The notes under the pieces: generated by a model
What the model saw: only the letters and a program-made list of their open reading frames with translations
The model's database searches: none
Told to the model about the DNA's origin: nothing
Shown: in pieces, positions 51,999 through 61,140 of the stretch
How the letters are laid out: every line of letters starts with the position of its first letter
How positions within the stretch are numbered: position 1 is the first letter of the stretch
NCBI GenBank assembly: GCA_934754655.1
Contig: CAKVIC010000001.1
Span: 1 to 64,000 of the forward strand
Length of the DNA stretch: 64,000 bases
Reading direction: 5' to 3'
Source of the DNA: an uncultured Candidatus Melainabacteria bacterium
GTDB lineage: Bacteria; Cyanobacteriota; Vampirovibrionia; Gastranaerophilales; Gastranaerophilaceae
Program-made: the position numbers and the translations under genes

Positions 51999-52655
51999 AT
52001 GGAAGATTTTAAAAACTTAAAAATAATATCTAATCCAATTGTTAACCAAAGTTTATGCACAATAAGGGATAAAAAAACAGACACCCAAGGGGTTAGATTA
52101 GCTGCAAGGAAATTAACTAGAATTCTTTTATACGAAGCAACAAAGCATCTTCCACAAACTGAAATTGAAGTTGAAACACCTTTAACAAAATTTAAAACTC
52201 AAACAATTGATAATGATATTACTATAATTATTTCACCGATTTTGCGTGCAGGCTTGATTTTTACGGATGAAGCTGTTGATATTTTACCACAAGCAACCAT
52301 TAGACATATTGGTATGTACCGTGACGAAAAAACGCTTAAACCGGTTTGGTATTACAACAAAGTCCCAATGCCGGTTGATAATCCTGCAAAATATTATGTC
52401 TATATAACAGACCCAATGCTTGCTACCGGTAATTCTTTAAAAGAAGCTATTAAACTTTATGTTGAAAAAGGTATTCCACAAGAAAATATTTGTTGTGTTT
52501 GTGTTATTTCTGCGCCACAAGGTATTAAAACTGTTTTTGAAGAATTTCCAAATATTAAATTAATTGTAGCAGCTGTCGATTCACATTTAAATGAACGTGG
52601 CTACATTGTTCCTGGCATGGGCGATGCAGGAGATAGGATTTATAACACATTATAA
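51999..52655 (+). CDS. upp: Uracil phosphoribosyltransferase
   Basis: Upp converts uracil and PRPP to UMP, the main pyrimidine salvage step. The 218-residue protein has the PRPP loop DPMLATGNS, the ISPILRAGL block, and the C-terminal family segment GMGDAGDR that closes the uracil site. The ATG at 51999 has AAGGAG six bases upstream. A start 21 bases earlier lacks one. It follows the MlaD-like gene by ten bases and precedes the MacB-type ABC genes by 16. Confidence 0.96.
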   Translation: MEDFKNLKIISNPIVNQSLCTIRDKKTDTQGVRLAARKLTRILLYEATKHLPQTEIEVETPLTKFKTQTIDNDITIIISPILRAGLIFTDEAVDILPQATIRHIGMYRDEKTLKPVWYYNKVPMPVDNPAKYYVYITDPMLATGNSLKEAIKLYVEKGIPQENICCVCVISAPQGIKTVFEEFPNIKLIVAAVDSHLNERGYIVPGMGDAGDRIYNTL

Positions 52656-52671
52656 GGATAAACTTGTTAAA

Positions 52672-53388
52672 ATGTCATTGATAGAAGTTAAACATGTTAT
52701 AAAAACTTATCAAATGGGAGATGAAAAATTTCATGCCCTTAACAATGTTTCTTTTTCAATTGATAAAGGAGAGTTTGTTGCAATTATGGGTACATCGGGG
52801 TCAGGAAAATCAACCTGCATGAATATGTTGGGAACATTAGATAAACCGACCTCTGGAGAATATTATCTTGACGGAATTGATGTTTTTTCACTTGATGCAA
52901 ACAAGCTTGCTGATATTAGAAATAATAAAATTGGATTCGTTTTTCAAGGGTTTAATTTAATTTCAAGGACTTCGGCTCTTGATAATGTCTGTTTACCAAT
53001 GATATACAAAGGTTTGCCGGAAAATGAACGTTATCACCGAGCAAGAGAAGCTTTAAAAATTGTAGGATTAGAAAACAAAGAGAATAACATGCCATCTCAA
53101 ATGTCAGGCGGACAACAACAAAGAGTAGCTATTGCAAGAGCAATTGTAAACGATGCACCATTAATTTTAGCAGATGAGCCAACCGGTAATTTAGATACAA
53201 AAACAAGTATTGATGTTATGGAATTTTTTGTAAATTTAAATGAAAAACACGGCAAAACTGTAGTTTTAGTAACACATGAACCCGACATTGCAGAATATAC
53301 AAAACGTATTATAAAATTTAAAGATGGACAAATTATTTCTGATTTACCTAAAGAAGAATGGTTAAAACACCGCACAAGAGAAACTTAA
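52672..53388 (+). CDS. MacB-type ABC transporter ATP-binding protein
   Basis: This 238-residue ATPase has Walker A GTSGSGKST, the signature MSGGQQQRVAIARA, Walker B LILADEPTGN and the H-loop VTHEPDIA. It belongs to the LolD/MacB group, which powers lipoprotein release or export of peptides and antibiotics through type VII ABC permeases. The ATG at 52672 gives the typical start MSLIEV. A longer in-frame extension reaches into upp and is rejected. The permease follows 16 bases later. Confidence 0.95.
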   Translation: MSLIEVKHVIKTYQMGDEKFHALNNVSFSIDKGEFVAIMGTSGSGKSTCMNMLGTLDKPTSGEYYLDGIDVFSLDANKLADIRNNKIGFVFQGFNLISRTSALDNVCLPMIYKGLPENERYHRAREALKIVGLENKENNMPSQMSGGQQQRVAIARAIVNDAPLILADEPTGNLDTKTSIDVMEFFVNLNEKHGKTVVLVTHEPDIAEYTKRIIKFKDGQIISDLPKEEWLKHRTRET

Positions 53389-53404
53389 TAAACAAGGATT
53401 TTTT

Positions 53405-54631
53405 ATGATAGATTTCAAATCAACACTAAAAATAGCTTTAAATTCGTTAAAAGTTAATAAAATGCGCTCAGCACTAACAAGTTTAGGTATTATTATTGGT
53501 GTTTCAGCAGTGATAATTATGTTAGCAATAGGTGCAGGTGCAAATAAACAAGTTCAATCAAACATGGAATCCATGGGTTCTAACCTTTTAACTGTACGTT
53601 CAGCCTCTGCTAAAACGGGTGGAGTTTCAATGGGAATGGGGTCAAAACCAACTTTATCAGTAAAAGATGCAGAAGCTATAAGACGTAATGCGCGTGGCGT
53701 TGACGCAGTAGCTCCTGTTATGAATTCTTCAAAACAAGTTATGTACGGAAATCAAAACTGGTCAACTTCTGTTTATGGAATAACAACACCATATCTTTAT
53801 GCAAAAAACTATGAAATTGATTTAGGTCATCCTTTTACTAAGGAAGATAATACAAATGCAACAAAAGTTGCGTTAATTGGCACGACAGTTGAAAAAGAAT
53901 TATTTGGAGATGTTAATCCTGTTGGAAAAACTATAAGAATTGGAAATATACCATTTAAAATTATTGGGACTTTAAAAAGTAAAGGTACAGTCGGGCCTAT
54001 GGATCAAGATGATTTAATTTTTATCCCTTTGACAACAGCGCAAAGAAAAGTTTTTGGAACAGATTTTCCTGGTTCAGTTAGCCAAATAATTGTAAAATGT
54101 TCCTCTCTTGAAGAAAGTACAATTGCAGAAAAAGAAATTGAAGAGATTTTAAGAAAACGTCATAATTTAGGAAAAATGCAAGAAAACGATTTTCAAATTC
54201 GCAACAGTGCTGAATTTCAAGAAAAAATGAAATCTACCGTTAAAACTTTTGCAATTTTACTTGCATCAATTGCTTCAGTTTCTTTAATAGTCGGCGGAAT
54301 CGGAATTATGAATATTATGCTGGTTTCTGTCACAGAACGAACTAAAGAAATTGGAATAAGAATGGCAATAGGAGCTCGGGCAATTGATATTCAAACTCAA
54401 TTTTTAATAGAAGCTCTAGTCTTATCACTAATTGGCGGATTAATAGGAGTTGTGTCAGGAATTATTATTTCTTTATTAATCGGATACATTTTTAAAACAA
54501 GTATTTTAATAACATTTATGCCGATATTATTATCATTTGGATTTTCCGGACTCGTCGGAATCGGGTTTGGATATTATCCTGCATACAAGGCTTCATTACT
54601 AAATCCTATTGACGCTTTAAGATATGAATAA
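53405..54631 (+). CDS. MacB-type ABC transporter permease (FtsX family)
   Basis: This 408-residue permease has the FtsX/MacB layout. There is an N-terminal helix (about 21-42) with KMRSALTSLGIIIGVSA, a large periplasmic domain (about 45-280) and three C-terminal helices. VGGIGIMNIMLVSVTERTKEIG and the final PAYKASLLNPIDALRYE are family hallmarks. It pairs with the ATPase just upstream. No MacA-like membrane fusion protein is adjacent, so an export role is less certain than for classic MacAB. Confidence 0.94.
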   Translation: MIDFKSTLKIALNSLKVNKMRSALTSLGIIIGVSAVIIMLAIGAGANKQVQSNMESMGSNLLTVRSASAKTGGVSMGMGSKPTLSVKDAEAIRRNARGVDAVAPVMNSSKQVMYGNQNWSTSVYGITTPYLYAKNYEIDLGHPFTKEDNTNATKVALIGTTVEKELFGDVNPVGKTIRIGNIPFKIIGTLKSKGTVGPMDQDDLIFIPLTTAQRKVFGTDFPGSVSQIIVKCSSLEESTIAEKEIEEILRKRHNLGKMQENDFQIRNSAEFQEKMKSTVKTFAILLASIASVSLIVGGIGIMNIMLVSVTERTKEIGIRMAIGARAIDIQTQFLIEALVLSLIGGLIGVVSGIIISLLIGYIFKTSILITFMPILLSFGFSGLVGIGFGYYPAYKASLLNPIDALRYE

Positions 54632-54657
54632 AACTCGTTTTGTAAAATCAACTTTTT

Positions 54658-54666
54658 TGATATAAT
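54658..54666 (+). promoter_or_regulatory. Extended -10 promoter of purB (leaderless layout)
   Basis: TGATATAAT is an extended -10 with a perfect hexamer at 54661-54666. It ends six bases before the ATG at 54673, and no ribosome site is present. Confidence 0.6.
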
Positions 54667-54672
54667 ACAAAT

Positions 54673-55968
54673 ATGATTGATAGATATGCACGCGAAGAAA
54701 TTAAAAATATTTGGGATTTAAACTCTAAATTTAATTATTATTTAAAAGTAGAGCTTGCTGTTTGTGAAGCTTATGCAAAAATAGGGCGTATTCCTAAAGT
54801 TACATTAGAGCAAATAAAGCAAAATGCGAAGTTTTCAGTCCAAAGAATTGATGAAATAGAAAAAGAAGTTCGCCACGATGTTATTGCTTTTTTAACAAAT
54901 GTAAACGAATCTGTAGGAGCAGAAAATGCTAAATATATTCACATGGGGCTTACAAGTTCTGATGTTATTGATACAGCTTTCGCATTACAAATAAAAGATT
55001 CTACAAATATTATCCTTAAAGAATTTAATAATTTATTAACAACAATTAAAAATCTTGCCTTTAAACATAAAAATACTGTTTGCATTGGTCGTTCACACGG
55101 AATCCATGCTGAAGTTACCACTTTCGGCACAAAATTATTGAATTGGTATGATGAATTAGAACGTGCGAAATTTAATCTAGAAAATTCATTAAAAGAGATT
55201 TCTGTTGGACAAATATCAGGGCCTGTTGGAACATATAGCAATCTTCCTCCTGAAATTGAAAAATATGCTTGTAAAGAATTAGATTTAGAACCTGCAAAAA
55301 TTTCCACGCAAATAATTTCACGTGATAGACACGCAAAGTTTATGTCTGATGTTGCAATAATTGCCAGTCTTATAGAAAAATACGCAACAGAAATTAGACA
55401 TCTTGCAAGAACTGAAGTTAGAGAGGTGGAAGAGGGGTTTGGAAAAAATCAAAAAGGCTCTTCTGCGATGCCACATAAAAAGAATCCGGTTTTATGTGAA
55501 AATTTATGCGGACTAGCTCGTGTTGTTCGTTCGAATATGTTAACGTCATTTGAAAATATTAATCTTTGGCATGAACGTGATATTTCACATAGTTCAGCAG
55601 AACGCATAATTTTTCCGGACTCACTTATATTAATAGATTTTATGTTGCATAGATTTCATAATGTAATGGAGCATCTTGTGGTTTTTGATAAAAATATGCT
55701 AAAAAATACTCAACTCTACGGCGGAATCATTTATTCACAAAAAGTGTTACTAAAGCTTGTAGAAAAAGGACTTACAAGAGAAGAAGCTTATAAAATTGTA
55801 CAAAAACATGCGATTGAAACTCTAGATGATAACACAACAGGCTTCAAAACTCGTTTACAAAATGATTCACAAATTGCTAAACTTTTAGCACCTACAGAGC
55901 TTGAAGAATGTTTTAATGTTGAAAATTATTTGCACAATATTAACACAATTTTTAAACGCTTTGAATAA
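54673..55968 (+). CDS. purB: Adenylosuccinate lyase
   Basis: PurB acts twice in purine synthesis, splitting fumarate from SAICAR and from adenylosuccinate. The 431-residue enzyme has GLTSSDVIDTA, GRSHGIHAEVTTFG with the catalytic His, and the flexible signature GSSAMPHKKNP with the catalytic Ser. Full length for the family. It has its own promoter and probably a leaderless transcript. It supplies the step after PurA at 8383. Confidence 0.97.
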   Translation: MIDRYAREEIKNIWDLNSKFNYYLKVELAVCEAYAKIGRIPKVTLEQIKQNAKFSVQRIDEIEKEVRHDVIAFLTNVNESVGAENAKYIHMGLTSSDVIDTAFALQIKDSTNIILKEFNNLLTTIKNLAFKHKNTVCIGRSHGIHAEVTTFGTKLLNWYDELERAKFNLENSLKEISVGQISGPVGTYSNLPPEIEKYACKELDLEPAKISTQIISRDRHAKFMSDVAIIASLIEKYATEIRHLARTEVREVEEGFGKNQKGSSAMPHKKNPVLCENLCGLARVVRSNMLTSFENINLWHERDISHSSAERIIFPDSLILIDFMLHRFHNVMEHLVVFDKNMLKNTQLYGGIIYSQKVLLKLVEKGLTREEAYKIVQKHAIETLDDNTTGFKTRLQNDSQIAKLLAPTELEECFNVENYLHNINTIFKRFE

Positions 55969-55978
55969 CTAATTGCTC

Positions 55979-57946
55979 CTATTGATAAAGATTCCCATAC
56001 ATCCAATAAGATTTTAAAACTTTTTTCACATAATTTTTTGTTTCAGGATATGGAATTTGCTCGACAAATTCATCCGTATCACTGTAATTTATCTTCGAAA
56101 ACCAATTTATAACAGACCCAATACCGCCGTTATACGCAGAAATTGCATACAAATCTTTATTACCTAAAACTTTTTTCAAATTCGAATAATATATGCATCC
56201 GGCTTTTATGTTTGTTTCTTCAGAAAAAATATCATTTCCTAAGGCATTATTTGTTGCTATCTCATTGAAAGTTGTCGGCATTAACTGCATTAATCCACTT
56301 GCACCTACAAAACTTTTAGCATACTTATTAAAATGGCTTTCTTCTTTTATTATTGATTCAATAATAATTGGATTATTATTACCTTTAACATTTTCAATAA
56401 TTTCAAAATAATGTTGTGGATAAATTAATCTCCAACGCAAATCCTCAAAAGAGGGTTTTTCAGCAATTTCATCCATAGCTTGACGTGCAAGAATTGTTGA
56501 TACGGTATAATTTCCTTTTTCATAAGCAATCCAGCTTTGTATAAATTTATCTTTTTTACAAAGCTCTTCTACTAAATCATAATCCTTTAATAATGCAAGT
56601 TTTATAACAAAATTATTCTCTAAAGATTTTTTATACGGAAAAACCACTGGCTTATAATTCATATTCAAATAAGGAAAAGCTCCATTATCTTTATACAAAT
56701 TAACATTTGCTCTGTAGGCATAATAAGAATCCGGATATTTTGTCAAAACACGGTTATAATAGTTGTTAGCACTTTCATAATGTTTATTTTTAAACGCTAT
56801 TCTTCCCATATAATAAAGTATTGCAGGGCTAGATTTTGTATTAGGAAATTTTTTAATATGCAAAAAACCTAATCTTTGCGCTTCATTATATTTTTTATTT
56901 AAATATTTTTCCATAAATAAACTATAAAGAGTTTCTGCAGAAAACTGACCATTTGGAAAACGTTTATAAGCATTACTAAAACAGGCGTCTTTTAAATTTG
57001 CTTCAACAATTTCTGAACAATTTAAATATGCAATATAATCAGCTCCTGCTGAATTATATTTTTGTGCAACTAAAGCTTGAATCCCCTCTTTACGCGTTGG
57101 ATATGTTGAAATATAATTATCAATTACTTCAATTATATCTTCTTGTTTCACAGAGTTCGCAAAATCTTTTAATCCATAATTTGTATAATAACGAGCTTTC
57201 TCAAAATTACCTAGTCTAAATTCGTTTTTGGCAAAATCTGTCCAACTTTCACTTTGAGTTGTTTTATTCAAATATAATTTTGCTTTTTCATATTCCCCAT
57301 TTTCATAAAAAGCTTTAGCTATTAGCAAATTGTCATAATTATGCAAAGGTACATCTAGCTTTATTATTTCATCTGCTACATTATTAGAGAATCTTCCATT
57401 TGGAGCTTTTACCAAATAATTTTTAAAATAATTGAATGCAATATTTTTTTGTTTAATTTTATGTTTTTCACTTCCTGCTATATTTTCCGCACTAATCAAA
57501 CCTAAATAATAATTAGAAGCTATCGCATAATCACTTGAAGGATATTTTTTTATTATATTTTTAAAATGTTTTGTAGCTTCTTTATCTTTTAAATCAACAA
57601 GCAAAGTTGCCATATTATATTCACTAATAGGCACTATTGTTGATTTAGAACGAGAATGAATGATTTTTTTGTATTTTCTTACAGCTAGTTCCTTATCACC
57701 TAAATTTGTTGCACAACGCGCCTGACGAAATAGCGCCGCTTCTTTTAAAGAAGAATTTATCGGAACTTTTTTGAATTCTTGATAAGCTTGCTCATAATTT
57801 GAATTTTTATAAGTTTTTATTGCTACTGAATATGCATTAACACCATTACTTTCTGCTGAAATATTTGATATGATAAAATATAAAATCATTGCAACCGCAA
57901 GTATTGCCACTAAATAATATTCATACTTGTTTCGCCTTCTTCTCAT
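55979..57946 (-). CDS. Soluble-type lytic transglycosylase with TPR-like repeats
   Basis: This 655-residue envelope protein has an N-terminal membrane helix (about 10-30). A long array of TPR-like helical repeats (about 35-470) follows, then an SLT domain (about 530-630). The catalytic glutamate is in IKEESHFNKYA, followed by GASGLMQLMPTTF and AISAYNGGIGSV. It cleaves peptidoglycan between MurNAc and GlcNAc with anhydro-ring formation. The Slt70-like domain order suggests periplasmic location, anchored to the inner membrane. It converges with purB across ten bases. Confidence 0.92.
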   Translation of the reverse strand: MRRRRNKYEYYLVAILAVAMILYFIISNISAESNGVNAYSVAIKTYKNSNYEQAYQEFKKVPINSSLKEAALFRQARCATNLGDKELAVRKYKKIIHSRSKSTIVPISEYNMATLLVDLKDKEATKHFKNIIKKYPSSDYAIASNYYLGLISAENIAGSEKHKIKQKNIAFNYFKNYLVKAPNGRFSNNVADEIIKLDVPLHNYDNLLIAKAFYENGEYEKAKLYLNKTTQSESWTDFAKNEFRLGNFEKARYYTNYGLKDFANSVKQEDIIEVIDNYISTYPTRKEGIQALVAQKYNSAGADYIAYLNCSEIVEANLKDACFSNAYKRFPNGQFSAETLYSLFMEKYLNKKYNEAQRLGFLHIKKFPNTKSSPAILYYMGRIAFKNKHYESANNYYNRVLTKYPDSYYAYRANVNLYKDNGAFPYLNMNYKPVVFPYKKSLENNFVIKLALLKDYDLVEELCKKDKFIQSWIAYEKGNYTVSTILARQAMDEIAEKPSFEDLRWRLIYPQHYFEIIENVKGNNNPIIIESIIKEESHFNKYAKSFVGASGLMQLMPTTFNEIATNNALGNDIFSEETNIKAGCIYYSNLKKVLGNKDLYAISAYNGGIGSVINWFSKINYSDTDEFVEQIPYPETKNYVKKVLKSYWMYGNLYQ

Positions 57947-58111
57947 TTATAAACTACTTCCCTAAAATATTACCCTATTTTTTACATAATCAGACTATCA
58001 AAAAATACCTAATATTATTTTAATATATTTTTATGCAAAAAGGAAATTCTGTAATAAAAAATTACATATTATCATCAGAACCATATCTTTTAAAAGAAAA
58101 TCATTCAAAAT

Positions 58112-59122
58112 CTACTTTTGAAATTTTGAAATATCATTTACTCTCAAAGCAAAATATGGATTTTTCTTATTGTTTTCTTTTAAGAAAATCACAAAAGTAT
58201 CATTAACATAAAAACATCTTTTTTCATTGTGTTCAAGACTTATTTTTGCAATTGCCATTGCCGCTTCACTTTTTAATTTACCACCTTTATTATTCATATC
58301 AAAAGCAACCGTTTCAATAGCTTTATCAATAATCATATTTGTACCTTTAATTCTATGACCGGAAATTTCTGTAAATTCTTTTTCCTCAAATATATTTAAA
58401 TTAGGAATTTTTAATCTATCATCAACAGTGAAATTCCTGTCCCCCCTATACATTTTTGATTTTTTACCGATTTCTTGATAAATATAATTAAACGGTTTAT
58501 TAGAAGAATTTTTGTAAATATACAATACGTCATTACCTTTTGTTGCAATTTCAAGTGCAAAATCTGTAGGATTATTATAAAACAACACTTTTATGCCTGC
58601 ATCTGTGTAATCATCACTTTTCTTATCAACACCAAAGTATTCGGCTTTTTGTTTTTTACCGAAATTTGAAGTTCCTAGCTTTTCAAACGCTTTTTTAAAT
58701 TCAAATTCTTTTTTTAGCATTGCATAAATCAAAACTTTATCATTTGATGGAGTTAAATCCAAAGAACTCAACAAATCGCTTGTTTCTCCAAATTTACGAC
58801 GAATAGCTCTTGCGATTTGCTTTTTTGTATTTTTAGTTACTCTACAAATCGTTTTATAATAATCTTTATCAGAAATATCTTCACTAGTAAATTCTTGTTT
58901 ATTTAATTCGTGCACAATTTCAGGCGAACCATCCGAAAATCTTACAGGATTAAACAATATTCTATTTATAAAATCATTCCATACAAGTTGAAAAGTTCCA
59001 ACCCAAACTCTATCTTGCGCAACAGTTTTTGATGCCATCGTAGGTTGAACTTCAATATTTGCAGCCATAGAACTTGACATTATACTTATTAATACAACAA
59101 ATAATGCTAATATTTTTTTCAT
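58112..59122 (-). CDS. Secreted serpin-like protein
   Basis: This 336-residue protein has a signal peptide (about 1-20). The C-terminal third suggests a serpin. A hinge-like stretch FDMNNKGGKLKSEAAMAI (274-291) resembles the serpin hinge where Glu and Gly precede an Ala-rich reactive loop. The final FYVNDTFVIFLKE and FALRVND resemble the serpin C-terminal strands (PFLF...GRV). The reactive loop between them is only about ten residues, shorter than in inhibitory serpins. The rest is not recognised. If it is a serpin, it may be non-inhibitory or have an atypical loop. It follows pyrG by nine bases with an AGGAGA site. Confidence 0.6.
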   Translation of the reverse strand: MKKILALFVVLISIMSSSMAANIEVQPTMASKTVAQDRVWVGTFQLVWNDFINRILFNPVRFSDGSPEIVHELNKQEFTSEDISDKDYYKTICRVTKNTKKQIARAIRRKFGETSDLLSSLDLTPSNDKVLIYAMLKKEFEFKKAFEKLGTSNFGKKQKAEYFGVDKKSDDYTDAGIKVLFYNNPTDFALEIATKGNDVLYIYKNSSNKPFNYIYQEIGKKSKMYRGDRNFTVDDRLKIPNLNIFEEKEFTEISGHRIKGTNMIIDKAIETVAFDMNNKGGKLKSEAAMAIAKISLEHNEKRCFYVNDTFVIFLKENNKKNPYFALRVNDISKFQK

Positions 59123-59131
59123 TAAATTCTC

Positions 59132-60733
59132 CTATTTTCTATTTACAGCAGCCTCAATTAAACCTCTAAATAACGGGTGAGGACGATTTGGACGCGATTT
59201 AAATTCCGGATGGAATTGGCAAGCAACAAACCAATCCAAATTTGGTAACTCAACAATTTCAGGCAACATTCCATCAGGCGACATGCCAGAAAATACCAAG
59301 CCTTTTGATTTTAACTGTTCAACATATTCACTATTAACTTCATATCTGTGTCTATGACGTTCTGAAATTTTTGAAGTTTTATACATATTATAAGCTTTTG
59401 AATTCTTTTTAAGAACACAATCAAAAGCTCCCAACCTCATCGTTCCACCATAACCTTTAATATTTTTTTGCTCCAACATCATATCAATAACAGGTTCAGT
59501 ACAGTTTTCGCAAAATTCTGCAGAGTTTGCTTCTTTTAAACCTAAAACATTTCGTGCAAACTCAATTACAGCACATTGCATGCCTAAACATATTCCTAAA
59601 AATGGCAAATTATTTTCACGAGCATATCTTATAACATTTAATTTACCTTCAATGCCTCTTACTCCAAAGCCACCAGGTACAATTACACCGTCAACATCTT
59701 TTAAAAGTTCTTTACATTTTTGCTTATCGATACATTCTTCAGAATTTATCCATTTAATTTCAGTTTTTGCATTAAACTCAAAACCGGCATGTTTTATTGC
59801 TTCTACTACAGAAATATATGCATCTGACAATTTAGTATATTTTCCTGCGATAGCAATCTTTAAAGTTTTATCTGGATGAGTGATTTTTTCAACCATATTA
59901 CGCCATTCATCAAGATTTGCTTGACGTTTTTCCATTCCTAATAATGTCAAAACAACATCCGCGAAATTTTGTTCCTCTAAAGCTAAAGGTACTTCATAAA
60001 TACTTTTCATATCTTTGCATTCAATAACTGCATCTTTTGAAACGGAACAGAATAATGCCAATTTATCTTTTTCTGTTTTTGGAATCGGTTTTGAAGTTCT
60101 ACATACAAGAATTTCAGGTTGTAAACCATAACTCCTTAAAACATTAACGCTATGTTGAGAAGGTTTTGTTTTTAATTCACCCGAAGTTGGTAAATACGGT
60201 AATAAAGTACAATGAATATTTATTGCATTACCAATACCTGCTTCTGTCTTAAATTGTCGTATTGATTCAATAAATGGTAAACTTTCAATATCACCAACTG
60301 TTCCACCTATTTCAATAATTTGAAAATCCGGTTTAAAAGTTTTTTGAGCTTTGATAATTCTTGATTTAATTTCATTTGTTATATGTGGAATAACTTGAAC
60401 TGTAGCACCTAAATAATCCCCCTTACGTTCTTTTTGTATAACTGTTTGATAGACACTACCTGATGTAACATTACTTATTTGTGAAAAATTAGAATCAATA
60501 AATCTTTCATAATGACCTAAATCCAAATCTGTTTCAGCTCCATCATCTGTAACAAAGACTTCACCGTGTTGAAAAGGACTCATAGTTCCGGGATCAACAT
60601 TTATATATGGGTCAAATTTTTGTATAGCAACTGAATATCCTCTTGAGCGTAACAAACGTCCAAGAGATGCACCTATTATACCTTTACCAAGCGAACTTAC
60701 AACACCGCCGGTTACAAAAACAAATTTAGTCAC
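59132..60733 (-). CDS. pyrG: CTP synthase
   Basis: PyrG makes CTP from UTP, ATP and glutamine. The 533-residue protein has the synthetase domain FVFVTGGVVSSLGKG, KFDPYINVDPGTMSP and DLDLGHYERF. A C-terminal glutamine amidotransferase domain carries the nucleophile in GICLGMQ and the late His-Glu in FHPEFKSRP. The start is GTG with AGGAG six bases upstream. It lies in a minus-strand run after gatC and before the serpin-like gene. Confidence 0.97.
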   Translation of the reverse strand: MTKFVFVTGGVVSSLGKGIIGASLGRLLRSRGYSVAIQKFDPYINVDPGTMSPFQHGEVFVTDDGAETDLDLGHYERFIDSNFSQISNVTSGSVYQTVIQKERKGDYLGATVQVIPHITNEIKSRIIKAQKTFKPDFQIIEIGGTVGDIESLPFIESIRQFKTEAGIGNAINIHCTLLPYLPTSGELKTKPSQHSVNVLRSYGLQPEILVCRTSKPIPKTEKDKLALFCSVSKDAVIECKDMKSIYEVPLALEEQNFADVVLTLLGMEKRQANLDEWRNMVEKITHPDKTLKIAIAGKYTKLSDAYISVVEAIKHAGFEFNAKTEIKWINSEECIDKQKCKELLKDVDGVIVPGGFGVRGIEGKLNVIRYARENNLPFLGICLGMQCAVIEFARNVLGLKEANSAEFCENCTEPVIDMMLEQKNIKGYGGTMRLGAFDCVLKKNSKAYNMYKTSKISERHRHRYEVNSEYVEQLKSKGLVFSGMSPDGMLPEIVELPNLDWFVACQFHPEFKSRPNRPHPLFRGLIEAAVNRK

Positions 60734-60803
60734 TTTTTACTCCTACAGTATTTCTTTATTAAGCAAAACAAAAAATAATCATTCAAATTTTATCTAATTT
60801 ACA

Positions 60804-61085
60804 TTAGTTTATTTTAGGAACTCTGAAGAAACCATTTTCTTCATAAGGAGCATTTTTCATAAGCTCTTCTTTTGTTTGCTCATAATAAACTTTATCTTCT
60901 CTCATTACATTTACAAAGTCTATTGCATGCGCCATTGGCTCAACATTTGTAGTGTCAACCTCATTCATAGCATCAACGTGCTTTAAAACGTCACCTAATT
61001 GCTTAGTGAATTTTTCTTTTTCTTCTTCTGTTAATTCTAATCTTGCTAATTTTGCAACATGTTCAACATCTTTTATTGTTATCAT
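60804..61085 (-). CDS. gatC: Aspartyl/glutamyl-tRNA amidotransferase subunit C
   Basis: GatC stabilises GatA in the GatCAB complex, which makes Gln-tRNA or Asn-tRNA by transamidation. The 93-residue protein begins MITIKDVEHVAKLARLELTEEE, with the family helix, and has VDTTNVEPMAH and the ending FFRVPKI. It is full length. The gatA and gatB genes are not adjacent in the window. A GGAG site precedes the ATG. Confidence 0.95.
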   Translation of the reverse strand: MITIKDVEHVAKLARLELTEEEKEKFTKQLGDVLKHVDAMNEVDTTNVEPMAHAIDFVNVMREDKVYYEQTKEELMKNAPYEENGFFRVPKIN

Positions 61086-61140
61086 TTTTTTACTCCAATT
61101 CTTTTAAAATTTTATCATGAAAAAACTTATTTTAATATTT

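Noticed and set aside
58033..58206. 57-codon plus-strand frame with an ATG near the 3' end of the serpin-like gene
   Set aside because: It has no ribosome site or promoter, overlaps a better supported gene on the other strand, and has Lys/Ser-rich composition expected by chance.
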